Shown: positions 1 to 8,888 of the stretch, piece after piece
Layout: every line of letters begins with the position of its first letter
Numbering within the stretch: position 1 is the first letter of the stretch
NCBI RefSeq assembly: GCF_000721495.1
Contig: NZ_JOHY01000036.1
Location: forward strand, 25,862 to 89,861
Direction of reading: 5' to 3'
DNA: 64,000 nucleotides
Source of the DNA: Streptomyces sp. NRRL F-5123
GTDB lineage: Bacteria; Actinomycetota; Actinomycetes; Streptomycetales; Streptomycetaceae
The notes under the pieces: generated by a model
Seen by the model: only the letters and a program-made list of their open reading frames with translations
The model's database searches: none
What the model was told of the DNA's origin: nothing
Program-made: the position numbers and the translations under genes

Positions 1-2
1 CT

Positions 3-969
3 GCCGCCGGAGGCCCGACTCCTGCGGGCGGCCGCGCAGGACGCCGCAACCACGATTTCGCAGTCCAGATGGCGTGGGAACAGTTCGCCGCACGATACGG
101 CGTCAACAACGTCTACGCGGACGTCAACCGTAACTACGGGCCCCGTGCCGGCCAATGGGCGATCCCCGACGCGGGCCCGGCAGGCGGCGTCGGTAAGCCC
201 GACCTCGGCATCCAGAACATGCCCATGGCTCCGGAAGGAACGGGCACCGGCTGGTGGCTCTACGAGATGAAGCCCGCGACTCAGGCAATTGAGATCGGAA
301 CCACCTACGGGAATTCTGCCAGCACCATGCTGCAGCTCCGTGGATACATCGAGGGGCTCCGTAACACCGGGATCAACGCCCACGCGGGAGATGACGGCGT
401 CCTGGTCCCGAACTCCGAAATCAATCCGCATACCGGGCAACTGGTCACCGTCTTCCAGCCCGCCGACTGGGACACGTACGGCCGTAACTACACGCATCCG
501 GACCCGAACATCGAGAGTCTGCAGGGACTGATCTACTACTCCTCCTTCAAACTCAAGAAGGAGAAGGACCGCTCCAAGGAGTTCGAGCGGGAGCTCGCGT
601 CCGTCCAACTTGCGGCTTCCAACCTCGGTATGGACCTTGAGACGTTCACCGAGGTCGCCAATGGCATGGGGTGTGATCAGCCCGTTGAACGCCTCACTGA
701 GCAGTTGCCTCTACCTGGCGGCGCAGACTGCCGCCAACTCCCAGGTCGATCCGCTCATGGAGCAGCTCAACGTCCTCGGCCGAAAGGCCTACCTCTGGCA
801 GAGCCTCGCGGCGCTCACCGTGCCCCTCGTGCCTGCACTCGGTCTGGAACTCGTCACAGGTACGTCGGTGACCGAGGGACCGCTCGCCCCGTTCGAAGGC
901 GAGCTGCTGCCGTGGAGTCTGCCGCGTATCGTTGCCGGGACCCAAGACGGCTTCGGGCTCGCGGCCTGA
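3..969 (+). pseudogene. 5'-partial protein with PD-(D/E)XK-like nuclease signature, frameshifted
   Basis: The reading frame is already open at the window edge and reads without a stop through the ATG at 69, so the true start lies upstream. A GKPDLG stretch (about 191-208) followed by YEMKP (262-276) gives the spacing of a PD-(D/E)XK active site, a fold common among restriction-type nucleases and polymorphic toxin tips. Around 668-671 there is a GGGG run. Removing one G joins the upstream frame (ending ...NGMG) to a second frame (VISPLNASLSS...) that continues sensibly to a stop at 967-969. In the unshifted frame the protein runs into arginine/proline-rich text typical of an out-of-frame read. 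This is either a real frameshift mutation or a homopolymer sequencing error. The family is not recognised beyond the nuclease-like signature, and the toxin role is inference. Confidence 0.55.
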
Positions 970-988
970 GATCCGAAACGGAGAAGGA

Positions 989-1990
989 ATGCTGCGACGC
1001 GAAGGCGACGGCACGGCCTGGTGGCAGGCCCGCCAGCGACTCCTCGGCCGCCGGACCGACGTCCCGCACGTACTGAAACTGCGCCTTGTGGCCGAGGGTG
1101 ACAGCGCCGACGTCGCACAATGGACGCGACGGATCATCGAGCAGGTGCACGGGGGAGTGGGAGGCCTCGACCCAGCTGCCAGTGCGGACGGGGCGCAAAC
1201 GGGCTTTGCGGAGACTTTCGAACGCCTGCCCGCCGGTCCGGAAGGGGAGGACGAGGCACTGGCCCGCCTCGCGGACGGACGCACATCGAACGTCTTCCTG
1301 CGCTGGTCACTCGCCTCAATGCGTCGCGACGCCGAGGAAACCGAACCGAGTGCGGTGCTGATCCTCCAGCCCGTCTTCGGCAGGCCGACCTGGGAACTGG
1401 GTCTGCACACCGGGCCCGCACAGCAGACCGAGGACAGGCACCAGGACATCGACGCGCTGTGGGAAGAACTCCTCGACTCGGCTGGGCGGTTGCCGCTTAC
1501 GGTCTGGGGTGCCGTCAGCTACGACGTCCCGGTCCCGCACGGCACTCCCTACGAGACGTACTTCGCCATTCCGGACGGCGCCACCCAGGCCCGTACCCAT
1601 CCCCGCGGCTACTTCCCCCGCAACTTCCTGACCGCCACGCACCTCGACGCCCTCGGCGGCGCGGCACAGGTGGCCGCGCGCTGCGCCGAACTCGGCCTGC
1701 GCTACCAGCCCGTGCCGCGCGGTGACCTTCCGCCGGGGGCGGTGGTGGGTGGTGAGGAGCCCACCCTCCACACCTCCGACGCCACCCTCGCCGCGGTCCG
1801 TGACCTCCTGAACCCGATCCTGATCCACCAGTCCTACACCTGGTACGCGGGCCCACCGCTGCGGGTCTTCAAGGAGCCCGGTACCGCCTTCCGCCGCGTC
1901 CCGCCCGACATCGTCACCCCGTGGTTCGACGACGACCCTCCGCTCGAACCCGACTCCGGCGACGCCCGCCGCCTGGTCCCCGACGTCTGA
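989..1990 (+). CDS. Hypothetical protein downstream of nuclease-like gene
   Basis: A 333-aa soluble protein that I do not assign to a family. I chose the ATG at 989 because a purine-rich GGAGAAGGA immediately precedes it; an earlier in-frame ATG at 932 lies inside the upstream gene and has no ribosome-binding site. It starts 19 bp after the stop of the nuclease-like gene on the same strand, so the two are probably co-transcribed. There is no signal peptide and no membrane segment. The sequence is rich in Trp, Tyr and Pro, with a central aromatic stretch (YETYFAIPDG, near residues 190-200) and an acidic C-terminus. In polymorphic toxin loci the gene directly after a nuclease tip often encodes its immunity protein. 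That role is suggested here by position only. Confidence 0.7.
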   Translation: MLRREGDGTAWWQARQRLLGRRTDVPHVLKLRLVAEGDSADVAQWTRRIIEQVHGGVGGLDPAASADGAQTGFAETFERLPAGPEGEDEALARLADGRTSNVFLRWSLASMRRDAEETEPSAVLILQPVFGRPTWELGLHTGPAQQTEDRHQDIDALWEELLDSAGRLPLTVWGAVSYDVPVPHGTPYETYFAIPDGATQARTHPRGYFPRNFLTATHLDALGGAAQVAARCAELGLRYQPVPRGDLPPGAVVGGEEPTLHTSDATLAAVRDLLNPILIHQSYTWYAGPPLRVFKEPGTAFRRVPPDIVTPWFDDDPPLEPDSGDARRLVPDV

Positions 1991-2407
1991 CGGAGCCGGG
2001 CAGCACCGCGTCCCGCAGGCCGACGGGATGCACGTCGCCGTGCTCGCTGCGGGGCATCACCGAGTGCCACCGATGTAGCCCGGCAGGCGATGGGGGTCCC
2101 CCTCGGCGGCCCGCGGGAGCGGCTTCGCTGCCGCGGGTCCGGATGGGGACATCGTGGGTGGAAGCCCGCGAGAGGCGTGCGGACCGGCGGGCCTGCACGG
2201 ATGCGATGAGCAGCCGGTTTCCCCTTCGGCGGGCATGGCGATCCCGTCCCGCCGGCGCCGGCCGCGGGGCCGGTTCGGACGCGGCGAGGGCTGTCGGGGC
2301 CGGCGGTGTCGCCGATAGCGTGGTGTGCGTCACTCATTCCCCCCACGGCGGCGCGGGTACCCGCTTCGTTCTCACCCTGGCGCCGCCCATCCCCGAAGGG
2401 ATGTCAG
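1991..2407. other. Intergenic region, no convincing gene
   Basis: About 417 bp between the 333-aa gene and the secreted-protein gene. Both strands have open frames, but their composition is Arg/Pro-rich and no start has a plausible ribosome-binding site. The only clear structure is a hairpin at 2110-2137 with CCCGCGG and CCGCGGG arms and a nested AGCG/CGCT stem, a possible terminator. The promoter of the secreted-protein gene should lie in the last 100 bp. Confidence 0.5.
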
Positions 2408-2932
2408 ATGAAGTGCACGACATCGCTCACCCGTGGATCCCTCGCCTTAGGGACCGGCCTGCTCGCGGGCGTACTCGCTGTGCCCACCACGGCAAGCGCG
2501 GACGCCTCGCCGTCCCAGGCGTTCTCGGCCCAGTCCGCCGACGCCTGCCCGCACGGCCTCACGCAGGGCACCCTCAGCTGGGTCGTCGACCAGTCCTGGC
2601 ACGCTGTGGTGTACGTGAACGGCACGCTCAGCGACCAGCCCGAGTCCGCCTCCAGCGGCTCCTTCGCGTGCGCCGAGGACGGGTACGAATCGGACGCGAG
2701 CTTCACGATCTATGACGGAGCGAACGCGGTGACCACCGCCCATGAGCAGGTCGACAACGGCGTGGTCGGATTCGGCTTCCCCCTCAGGGGCGGTATCGAC
2801 GTCCGGAGCGGCAGCGTGGTCAGCGAGACGCTGGTGATCCAGATCTGCCGCTCCCCGGTGAACAGCCAGATCAAGGCCCCCACCTACTGCGGCAAGGCGG
2901 TGACGTACTACCCGACGTACGTCACCGGCTAG
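2408..2932 (+). CDS. Small secreted protein, four cysteines
   Basis: A 174-aa protein with a classical Sec signal peptide: basic N-terminus (MKCTTSLTRG), hydrophobic core (LALGTGLLAGVLAV) and a probable signal peptidase site after TTASA, near residue 32. The mature part has four cysteines (in ACPHG, FACAE, QICRS and TYCGK), enough for two disulfides, and is rich in Ser, Thr and Val, as expected for a small extracellular beta-rich protein. I chose the ATG at 2408 because GAAGGGA lies just upstream and the signal peptide begins there; the longer frame from 2306 adds an implausible leader. No family recognised. It is a single gene, facing glnA across a terminator hairpin. Confidence 0.8.
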   Translation: MKCTTSLTRGSLALGTGLLAGVLAVPTTASADASPSQAFSAQSADACPHGLTQGTLSWVVDQSWHAVVYVNGTLSDQPESASSGSFACAEDGYESDASFTIYDGANAVTTAHEQVDNGVVGFGFPLRGGIDVRSGSVVSETLVIQICRSPVNSQIKAPTYCGKAVTYYPTYVTG

Positions 2933-3096
2933 ACCACCTGCCGCCGGCCGGCCACTGGCGGAACCAGGGACAGGGCTGGTTGTGGCACCCCACGTGACGG
3001 CGACCGGCCCTGCCTCCTCGGCTGATGCCCGGTCAGCTTGCAAGCCCGTCATTTCACATCCATTCACCTGAGGGTGAGGACGGGCGAGCGACGACG

Positions 3097-3134
3097 AGAG
3101 CCTCTGAGCGGCGTATTCGCAGCTCAGAGGCTCT
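3097..3134. terminator. Bidirectional hairpin between the secreted-protein gene and glnA
   Basis: A perfect 13-bp inverted repeat, AGAGCCTCTGAGC (3097-3109) and GCTCAGAGGCTCT (3122-3134), around a 12-nt loop. It lies between two converging genes, 39 bp beyond the glnA stop. The short T tract is normal for streptomycete terminators. Confidence 0.75.
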
Positions 3135-3172
3135 GTTGTGACCCCCCGGACAGGGGGGTCAAGGACCCGGAT

Positions 3173-4582
3173 TTACAGGTCGAAGTAGAGCTCGAACTCG
3201 TGCGGGTGCGGGCGGAGCTGGATCGGGGCGATTTCGTGGGTGCGCTTGAAGTCGATCCAGGTCTCGATCAGGTCGGCGGTGAAGACGCCGCCGGCCTGGA
3301 GGTACTCGTTGTCCTCCTCCAGGGCGGTGAGGACCGCGGGGAGGGAGGTGGGGACCTGGGGGACGCCGGCGTGCTCCTCGGGGGCCAGCTCGTAGAGGTC
3401 CTTGTCGATCGGCTCGGCCGGCTCGATCTTGTTCTTGACGCCGTCCAGGCCCGCCAGGAGGAGGGCGGAGAAGGCCAGGTAGGGGTTGGAGGACGGGTCG
3501 GGGGCACGGAACTCGACGCGCTTGGCCTTCGGGTTCGAGCCGGTGATCGGGATACGCATCGCCGCCGAGCGGTTGCGCTGCGAGTAGACCAGGTTGACCG
3601 GGGCCTCGAAGCCGGGGACCAGGCGGTGGTAGGAGTTCACCGTCGGGTTGGTGAAGGCCAGCAGCGACGGGGCGTGCTTGAGGATGCCGCCGATGTAGAA
3701 GCGGGCGGTGTCGGACAGGCCCGCGTAGCCCTGCTCGTCGTAGAAGAGCGGGGTGCCGCCCTGCCACAGCGACTGGTGGACGTGCATACCGGAGCCGTTG
3801 TCACCGAAGATCGGCTTGGGCATGAAGGTCGCGGTCTTGCCGTTGCGCCAGGCGACGTTCTTCACGATGTACTTGAAGAGCATCAGGTCGTCGGCCGCGG
3901 CCAGCAGCGTGTTGAACTTGTAGTTGATCTCCGCCTGGCCCGCGGTGCCGACCTCGTGGTGCTGGCGCTCGACCTGCAGGCCGGACTTCTCCAGCTCCAG
4001 GCTGATCTCGGCGCGCAGGTCGGCGAAGTGGTCGACCGGCGGGGTCGGGAAGTAGCCGCCCTTGTAGCGGACCTTGTAACCGCGGTTGTTCTCCAGCGCG
4101 CCGGTGTTCCAGGCGCCGGCCTCGGAGTCGATGTGGTAGAAGGACTCGTTCGACGACGTCTGGAAGCGGACGCTGTCGAAGACGTAGAACTCCGCCTCCG
4201 GGCCGAAGTACGCGGTGTCGGCGATGCCGGTCGACGCGAGGTAGGCCTCGGCCTTCTTCGCCACGTTCCGCGGGTCGCGGCTGTACTGCTCGCCGGTGAT
4301 CGGGTCGTGGATGAAGAAGTTGATGTTGAGCGTCTTGTCACGGCGGAAGGGGTCGACACGCGCCGTGGACAGGTCGGCGCGCAGCGCCATGTCCGACTCG
4401 TGGATCGCCTGGAAGCCCCGGATGGACGAGCCGTCGAAGGCCAGTTCCTCGGCCGGGTCGAACGCCGATGCCGGGACCGTGAAGTGCTGCATGACACCTG
4501 GCAGGTCGCAGAACCGGACGTCGACGAACTTGACGCCCTCGTCCGAGATGAACTTGTTGACGTCGTCGGCGTTCTGGAACAT
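3173..4582 (-). CDS. glnA: Type I glutamine synthetase (GlnA)
   Basis: A 469-aa GSI-type glutamine synthetase that makes glutamine from glutamate, ammonium and ATP, the main ammonium assimilation enzyme. The length matches the dodecameric GSI family. The beta-Grasp N-terminus is followed by the catalytic barrel with [20 protein letters not shown] and the NRSAAMRIP region. The adenylylation tyrosine lies in DLYELAPEE at residue 397 counted from the ATG at 4582, so activity is probably controlled by GlnE-type adenylylation. The start at 4582 has a GGAGGA ribosome-binding site. Further upstream sits a four-part GlnR-like box (4677-4714), which implies transcriptional control by nitrogen status. 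It is monocistronic, with hairpins on the 3' side. Confidence 0.97.
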   Translation of the reverse strand: MFQNADDVNKFISDEGVKFVDVRFCDLPGVMQHFTVPASAFDPAEELAFDGSSIRGFQAIHESDMALRADLSTARVDPFRRDKTLNINFFIHDPITGEQYSRDPRNVAKKAEAYLASTGIADTAYFGPEAEFYVFDSVRFQTSSNESFYHIDSEAGAWNTGALENNRGYKVRYKGGYFPTPPVDHFADLRAEISLELEKSGLQVERQHHEVGTAGQAEINYKFNTLLAAADDLMLFKYIVKNVAWRNGKTATFMPKPIFGDNGSGMHVHQSLWQGGTPLFYDEQGYAGLSDTARFYIGGILKHAPSLLAFTNPTVNSYHRLVPGFEAPVNLVYSQRNRSAAMRIPITGSNPKAKRVEFRAPDPSSNPYLAFSALLLAGLDGVKNKIEPAEPIDKDLYELAPEEHAGVPQVPTSLPAVLTALEEDNEYLQAGGVFTADLIETWIDFKRTHEIAPIQLRPHPHEFELYFDL

Positions 4583-4676
4583 CCCACTCCTCCTAGGCCC
4601 GGCCGGCCGGCCGGGGGTGGCGATCGAGGTGCGGCCACTGCGGCGGCCCACACTGCCATGACCATAAAGACCTGGC

Positions 4677-4714
4677 ATTTCTCCAGCATGACCCATTTGT
4701 TTCGCGGATGTTAA
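4677..4714 (-). promoter_or_regulatory. GlnR-type nitrogen control box upstream of glnA
   Basis: On the minus strand the sequence reads TTAAC-n6-GAAAC-n6-GTCAT-n6-GAAAT. This matches the a1-b1-a2-b2 layout reported for GlnR binding sites in Streptomyces (gTnAc-n6-GaAAc repeated) with correct 6-nt spacers. It lies 95-132 bp upstream of the glnA ATG. The match is seen in the sequence; binding by GlnR is inferred from family knowledge. Confidence 0.75.
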
Positions 4715-4779
4715 CCGGGTGGTGACGCGCCTGGTCCCCGGCGCGCGGCGCTGGGCCGTCCGGGGGTTACCGTGGTCGG

Positions 4780-5247
4780 GTGGACAACAGGGAAGTCATC
4801 GGATCGTGGCTCTCGGGGCCCCGTGCGGCAGCCGAGAAGATGGGCGTGGAGTTCGGGTACCGCGGTGAGCGGCTCGGGCTCCCGGAGAGCGGACCCGGCT
4901 CCATCGCGTCGGTCGGCCGGCGCATCGCCGCGCTGTTCATCGACTGGTTCCTCAGCGTGCTGATCGCATACGGTCTGCTTGCGCACCGTGACGTACATCT
5001 GGCGAGCAACTGGGCGCTCCTCGTGTTCGGCGCGGTGAGCACGATCGGTCTCGGGCTGGTCGGCGCGACCCCCGGCAAGCTGATCATGCGCACGCGGGTC
5101 GTGCAGGTCGACGGCACGCGCCTCACCCTGCTGGGTGCCCTCCTGCGCGCCGTACTGGTGCTGCTCGTCGTCCCGGCCGTCGTCTTCGACCGCGACACCC
5201 GCGGCCTGCACGACAAGGCCGTCAAGACCGTCCAGATCCGGGTCTGA
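4780..5247 (+). CDS. RDD family membrane protein
   Basis: A 155-aa integral membrane protein of the RDD family. The hallmark motif appears as [14 protein letters not shown] near residues 44-57. Three hydrophobic helices follow, with a [14 protein letters not shown] loop typical of RDD proteins and a [16 protein letters not shown]-terminus. The function of the family is poorly defined; some members affect ion tolerance. The GTG at 4780 has no Shine-Dalgarno sequence. Instead a TACCGT hexamer (about 4769-4774) ends only a few nt upstream, as expected for a leaderless mRNA. It is divergent from glnA. Confidence 0.9.
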   Translation: MDNREVIGSWLSGPRAAAEKMGVEFGYRGERLGLPESGPGSIASVGRRIAALFIDWFLSVLIAYGLLAHRDVHLASNWALLVFGAVSTIGLGLVGATPGKLIMRTRVVQVDGTRLTLLGALLRAVLVLLVVPAVVFDRDTRGLHDKAVKTVQIRV

Positions 5248-5329
5248 GCCGCCGCTCCCGAACTGCGGAGGATCCGGAACGGTCCGGAAACGGTCCGGAA
5301 CGGTCGGAACCCGAACGCCGTGACAGCCG

Positions 5330-5360
5330 AAAGGGCGCCCCCGCGACGGGAGCGCCCTTT
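5330..5360. terminator. Bidirectional terminator hairpin
   Basis: AAAGGGCGC (5330-5338) pairs with GCGCCCTTT (5352-5360), and further pairs extend the stem past one mismatch. A T tract on one side and an A tract on the other make it a plausible terminator for both converging genes, the RDD gene and the DUF4191 gene. Confidence 0.8.
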
Positions 5361-5381
5361 CCTGGTCAGGTGAGGGAGAGA

Positions 5382-6059
5382 TCAGCGGCCCTTGGGCATC
5401 CGCATGCCCCTCGGCAGCGGACCCTTCGGGATCGGGAGCTTGGACATCGGGTCGCCCAGCGCGCGCAGCCGGTCGTTGACCTGGGTGGTCTGCGGGCCGG
5501 TCAGGGTGCGGGGGAGGCGCAGCAGCGTCGTCCGCAGCTTCTTGAGGGACAGCTCGCCCTCCGCCGTGCCCACGATGTAGTCGTGCACCGGCACGTCGTA
5601 GACGATCCGGGAGACTTTCTTCTTCTCGTTGGCCAGCAGGCCCTTGACCCGGTTCGGGTTGCCCTCGCCGATGAGCACCACACCGGCCTTGCCGACCGCC
5701 CGGTGCACCACGTCCTGGCTCTTGTTCATCGCCACCGCCGGTGTCACGGTCCAGCCGCGGCCCACGTTCTGGAGTACTGCCGCGGCCGCGCCGGGCTTGC
5801 CCTCCAGTTGGCCGAAGGCGGCCTTCTCGGCACGGCGGCCGAAGATCACCGCCATCGCGAGGAAGGCCAGCAGGAGTCCCAGGATCCCGGCCCAGATCGG
5901 ATGATCGATCAGGAATCCGAGTGCGAGGATGACACCGAAGGTGACGATTCCCACAGCCGCCACGATCAGCCCGACCTTGGGGTCGGCCTGCCGGGTCATC
6001 TTGTATGTCTGAGCGATCTGTGCCAGTCGCCCAGGGTTCTCGGATGTCTTCCTCGCCAT
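5382..6059 (-). CDS. DUF4191 family membrane protein
   Basis: A 225-aa protein of the DUF4191 family found throughout Actinobacteria near lipA and glnA. It begins MARKTSENPGRLAQIAQTYK and has two adjacent transmembrane helices (about residues 30-50 and 54-70), which would anchor a cytosolic C-terminal domain. That domain carries a basic stretch (ANEKKKVSRIVYDVPVHDYIVG) and a proline/methionine-rich tail. The function is unknown. Conserved position next to lipoate genes hints at a link but does not prove one. The ATG at 6059 agrees with the usual N-terminus of the family. Confidence 0.88.
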   Translation of the reverse strand: MARKTSENPGRLAQIAQTYKMTRQADPKVGLIVAAVGIVTFGVILALGFLIDHPIWAGILGLLLAFLAMAVIFGRRAEKAAFGQLEGKPGAAAAVLQNVGRGWTVTPAVAMNKSQDVVHRAVGKAGVVLIGEGNPNRVKGLLANEKKKVSRIVYDVPVHDYIVGTAEGELSLKKLRTTLLRLPRTLTGPQTTQVNDRLRALGDPMSKLPIPKGPLPRGMRMPKGR

Positions 6060-6124
6060 GGGGCAAAGGATACGTGGCCGCCGGCTCAGCCGTCACGGCG
6101 ACCGCCTGCTGCGCGGGACCCGCT

Positions 6125-6397
6125 TCAGTCGCGTACGGCGTCCTCGCGCGCGGCCGTCGTCAGGGGCGCCGCCGGATCGGGGACGGTGGCCGTGGCCAGG
6201 GCCGCCATCTCGTGCTCGGCCTCCCGGCGGTCCCTGGCGCGCTGCCGGTCGGCGACGACGGACGCCCAGGCGTTACGCCGGGCGGTCTGCTGGCCACCGC
6301 GCAGCAGAAACGATTCGACAGCACGCAGCGCGCCGGCGACCGGCGTATGCGTGGGCAGGTGCAGATACGGACGTGCATGGACCGACTCGGACGGCAT
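6125..6397 (-). CDS. Small conserved hypothetical protein
   Basis: A 90-aa protein (MPSESVHARPYLHLP...) found between the DUF4191 gene and lipA. I chose the ATG at 6397 because a GAGGGGGA ribosome-binding site precedes it and the longer frame from 6544 has a non-protein-like, basic N-terminus. The middle part (LLRGGQQTARRNAWASVVADRQRARDRREAEHEM, residues about 30-63) is strongly helical and charged. No domain recognised and no membrane segment. Confidence 0.65.
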   Translation of the reverse strand: MPSESVHARPYLHLPTHTPVAGALRAVESFLLRGGQQTARRNAWASVVADRQRARDRREAEHEMAALATATVPDPAAPLTTAAREDAVRD

Positions 6398-6629
6398 GGC
6401 GTCCCCCTCAGGAGCAACGAGACGAACCGGAGTGCGCAGTGTCGTGCGTGGTGCGGGGCGGTGCGGGCGCGTCTGCCGCCCCGGCCGTGAGAACCAGGCT
6501 CGCGACAACGTGTTACCAGCCGGTGACCACCCGGTCAATCTCACATGAAAGCCGCGCCCCCGCCCGCACCCCGCCCCGCCAGGTCACTCTTCCGGCAGCC
6601 GGGCAGGGCCGGGTGAGGGGATTCACACG

Positions 6630-6648
6630 CCGGCCCCCGCGGGGCCGG
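6630..6648 (-). terminator. lipA 3' hairpin
   Basis: CCGGCCCC and GGGGCCGG pair perfectly around a CGC loop, 6 bp beyond the lipA stop codon on the minus strand. Its position fits a terminator for the lip genes, although there is no T run. Confidence 0.6.
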
Positions 6649-6654
6649 TACGGC

Positions 6655-7632
6655 TCAGCCCGCGTGCACCGCGCCGGGCAGCGCGCCCAGCTGCGCGCGG
6701 CGGTCGACGGCCTGCTGGAAGAGGCGCCCGGCGCGGTAGGACGAGCGGACCAGCGGCCCGGACATCACGCCGGCGAAGCCGATCTCCTCGGCCTCCTCCT
6801 TCAGCTCCACGAACTCCGCGGGCTTGACCCAGCGCTCCACCGGGTGGTGCCGCACCGAGGGCCGCAGGTACTGCGTGATGGTGATGAGCTCGCAGCCCGC
6901 GTCGTGCAGGTCCTGCAGCGCCTGGCTGACCTCGGCGCGCTCCTCGCCCATGCCCAGGATCAGGTTGGACTTGGTCACCAGGCCCGCCTCGCGCGCCCGG
7001 GTGAGGACGTCCAGGGAGCGCTCGTAGCGGAAGCCTGGGCGGATGCGGCGGAAGATGCGCGGCACCGTCTCGACGTTGTGCGCCAGCACCTCGGGGCGCG
7101 ATCCGAAGACCTCGGCGAGCTGCTCGGGCACCGCGTTGAAGTCCGGGACGAGCAGCTCGACCTTGGTCCGTCCGGCGGCCCGCCCGGCGGTCATGGCGTG
7201 GATCTGCCGCACCGTCTCGGCGTACAGCCAGGCGCCGCCGTCCTCCAGGTCGTCGCGCGCGACGCCGGTGATCGTGGCGTAGTTCAGGTCCATCGTGACG
7301 ACGGACTCGCCGACGCGGCGCGGCTCGTCGCGGTCCAGCGCCTGCGGCTTGCCGGTGTCGATCTGGCAGAAGTCGCAGCGCCGGGTGCACTGGTCGCCGC
7401 CGATCAGGAACGTCGCCTCGCGGTCCTCCCAGCATTCGTAGATGTTGGGACAGCCTGCTTCCTGGCACACCGTGTGCAGGCCCTCGCGCTTCACGAGCGA
7501 CTGCATCTGCGTGTACTCGGGGCCCATCTTCGCCCGCGTCTTGATCCACTCGGGCTTGCGCTCGATGGGGGTCTCGCTGTTGCGGACCTCCAGGCGCAGC
7601 ATCTTGCGTCCGTCGGGTGAGACTGCGGACAC
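6655..7632 (-). CDS. lipA: Lipoyl synthase (LipA)
   Basis: A 325-aa radical-SAM lipoyl synthase. It inserts two sulfurs into protein-bound octanoyl groups, using SAM and an auxiliary Fe-S cluster as sulfur donor. The auxiliary cluster motif is [12 protein letters not shown] (about residues 50-61) with the late RSSY serine ligand near the C-terminus. The radical-[11 protein letters not shown] motif is near residues 77-84. The GTG at 7632 fits the usual streptomycete N-terminus ([18 protein letters not shown]) and has a GGGAG ribosome-binding site. lipB lies 59 bp upstream on the same strand, so they probably form an operon. Its lipoyl-carrying clients, the E2 subunits, are encoded nearby. Confidence 0.97.
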   Translation of the reverse strand: MSAVSPDGRKMLRLEVRNSETPIERKPEWIKTRAKMGPEYTQMQSLVKREGLHTVCQEAGCPNIYECWEDREATFLIGGDQCTRRCDFCQIDTGKPQALDRDEPRRVGESVVTMDLNYATITGVARDDLEDGGAWLYAETVRQIHAMTAGRAAGRTKVELLVPDFNAVPEQLAEVFGSRPEVLAHNVETVPRIFRRIRPGFRYERSLDVLTRAREAGLVTKSNLILGMGEERAEVSQALQDLHDAGCELITITQYLRPSVRHHPVERWVKPAEFVELKEEAEEIGFAGVMSGPLVRSSYRAGRLFQQAVDRRAQLGALPGAVHAG

Positions 7633-7691
7633 GACCGGCTCCCTAAAGCTGAGATTGTGCCTGAGGCTTTGATTCTTCGGTGAACGCCAGC

Positions 7692-8600
7692 TTACGCCGC
7701 GGAATTCCTGGAAGGCGTGTCGATGACGCGGGGCAGCGGGACGGCCGTGGCCAGGACGTCGGCGAGGTGCTTCTCGACGACCGGCAGCACCTCGGCGACG
7801 GTGACGTCCCGCCCCAGCTCCTCCGCCAGCGAGGTGACGCCCGCGTCCCGGATGCCGCACGGCACGATGCGGTCGTACCAGGTGGTGTCGGGGTTGCAGT
7901 TGAAGGCGAAGCCGTGCATGGTCACGCCCTTGGCCACGCGGATGCCGATCGCCGCGAGCTTGCGGTCCTCGCGCCGCTGGCCGGCGTTGGAGGGTGCGTA
8001 CTCCGGGCCGTTGAGCCGCGGGTCGAACTCGTCGTCCGTCAGCCGCGGGTCGAAGTCCAGGGTCAGCCCGCTCGGCCGCTGCTCCACGCCTGTGGTCGCG
8101 CTCCGGCTCGACTCTGCTCCGGCCGCGTGTCCCTCCCTCGTTCCTCGGTCGGAACCCGCAACCTGCGCTGCATCTCGCCTGCGCTGCTCCACCGGGTCGC
8201 CCAGCACCCACACCCCCGAGCGCCCCTCCACCCGGGAGGTCTCGACGCCGAAGTCGGCGGCCACGCGGATGAGGGCCTCCTCGATACGGCGGACGTGCGC
8301 CACGACGTCGACCGGGCGCGGCAGCTTCAGGATCGGGTAGCCCACGAGCTGGCCCGGGCCGTGCCAGGTGATCTTGCCGCCGCGGTCGACGTCCACCACC
8401 GGGGTGCCGTCCAGCGGACGCTCGCTGTCCTCGGTGCGCCGCCCCGCGGTGTAGACCGGCGGGTGCTCCAGCAGCAGGCAGGTGTCCGGGATCTCGTCGG
8501 CGAAGCGCGCGGCGTGCACGGTGCGCTGCTGCTGCCACGCCTCCTGGTACTCCACGGCGTCGGGTCCGAAACCCAGGTGAACGAACTTCAGCTCACTCAC
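7692..8600 (-). CDS. lipB: Octanoyltransferase LipB with a 35-aa insert
   Basis: A 302-aa lipoyl(octanoyl) transferase that moves octanoyl from acyl carrier protein to lipoyl-domain lysines. Recognisable parts are [31 protein letters not shown], the [11 protein letters not shown] motif with the catalytic-type lysine, and VPCGI holding the expected catalytic cysteine. The protein is longer than streptomycete relatives I remember (about 265 aa). Between GDPVEQR and the later VEQRPSG is a low-complexity 35-aa stretch flanked by a repeated VEQR, encoded by a 105-bp insert (8088-8192). The insert keeps the frame and does not touch the catalytic residues, so the enzyme is probably active. GTG start at 8600. 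Confidence 0.95.
   Translation of the reverse strand: MSELKFVHLGFGPDAVEYQEAWQQQRTVHAARFADEIPDTCLLLEHPPVYTAGRRTEDSERPLDGTPVVDVDRGGKITWHGPGQLVGYPILKLPRPVDVVAHVRRIEEALIRVAADFGVETSRVEGRSGVWVLGDPVEQRRRDAAQVAGSDRGTREGHAAGAESSRSATTGVEQRPSGLTLDFDPRLTDDEFDPRLNGPEYAPSNAGQRREDRKLAAIGIRVAKGVTMHGFAFNCNPDTTWYDRIVPCGIRDAGVTSLAEELGRDVTVAEVLPVVEKHLADVLATAVPLPRVIDTPSRNSAA
8088..8192 (-). repeat. In-frame 105-bp insert within lipB with 11-bp flanking direct repeat
   Basis: The plus strand reads CGCTGCTCCAC at 8077-8087 and again at 8182-8192. The 105-bp offset encodes 35 residues beginning [10 protein letters not shown]. The insert contains CTGCGCTGC twice (8163-8171 and 8179-8187) and has no terminal inverted repeats. 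The flanking repeat looks like a target-site duplication or the footprint of slipped duplication. Its identity as a mobile repeat is inference. Confidence 0.6.
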
Positions 8601-8888
8601 GGCGACTCCTCTGCGGTGCGCGGCGCGGCCGACGCGGGTTGTCGTGAGGCGCCCCGTCAACTGTACGGCGGCCAGGCGGAGCAACCCTGCGCGGGGCGGC
8701 CCCGCCCGGCGCGAAACGGCGTGACCCATACCACGGTGGCCGCCATCGGCGCAGCCGGCTTACCCGGCAATGTGGACCGTTGTCGCTCAATCGGACGAAT
8801 ACGGGGCTCTTGTGGCGAGGCGGACGGCGCAGACCGTTACATTCGCGCCGATCCGACGTTGCCGCAGAGGAAGAGGGCCGTACCGCCG

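Noticed and set aside
1834..2346. Minus-strand genes in the 1991-2407 gap
   Set aside because: Arg/Pro/Gly-rich frames without start signals, partly antisense to the 333-aa gene.
3038..4714. Long plus-strand open frame of 558 codons opposite glnA
   Set aside because: Val/Glu/Arg-rich text is the antisense shadow of a clear glutamine synthetase; high GC makes antisense frames long.
7680..8888. Extension of the HTH/TPR regulator upstream across lipB
   Set aside because: The frame is open but antisense to lipB; the ATG at 8889 has a ribosome-binding site and the protein-like sequence starts there.
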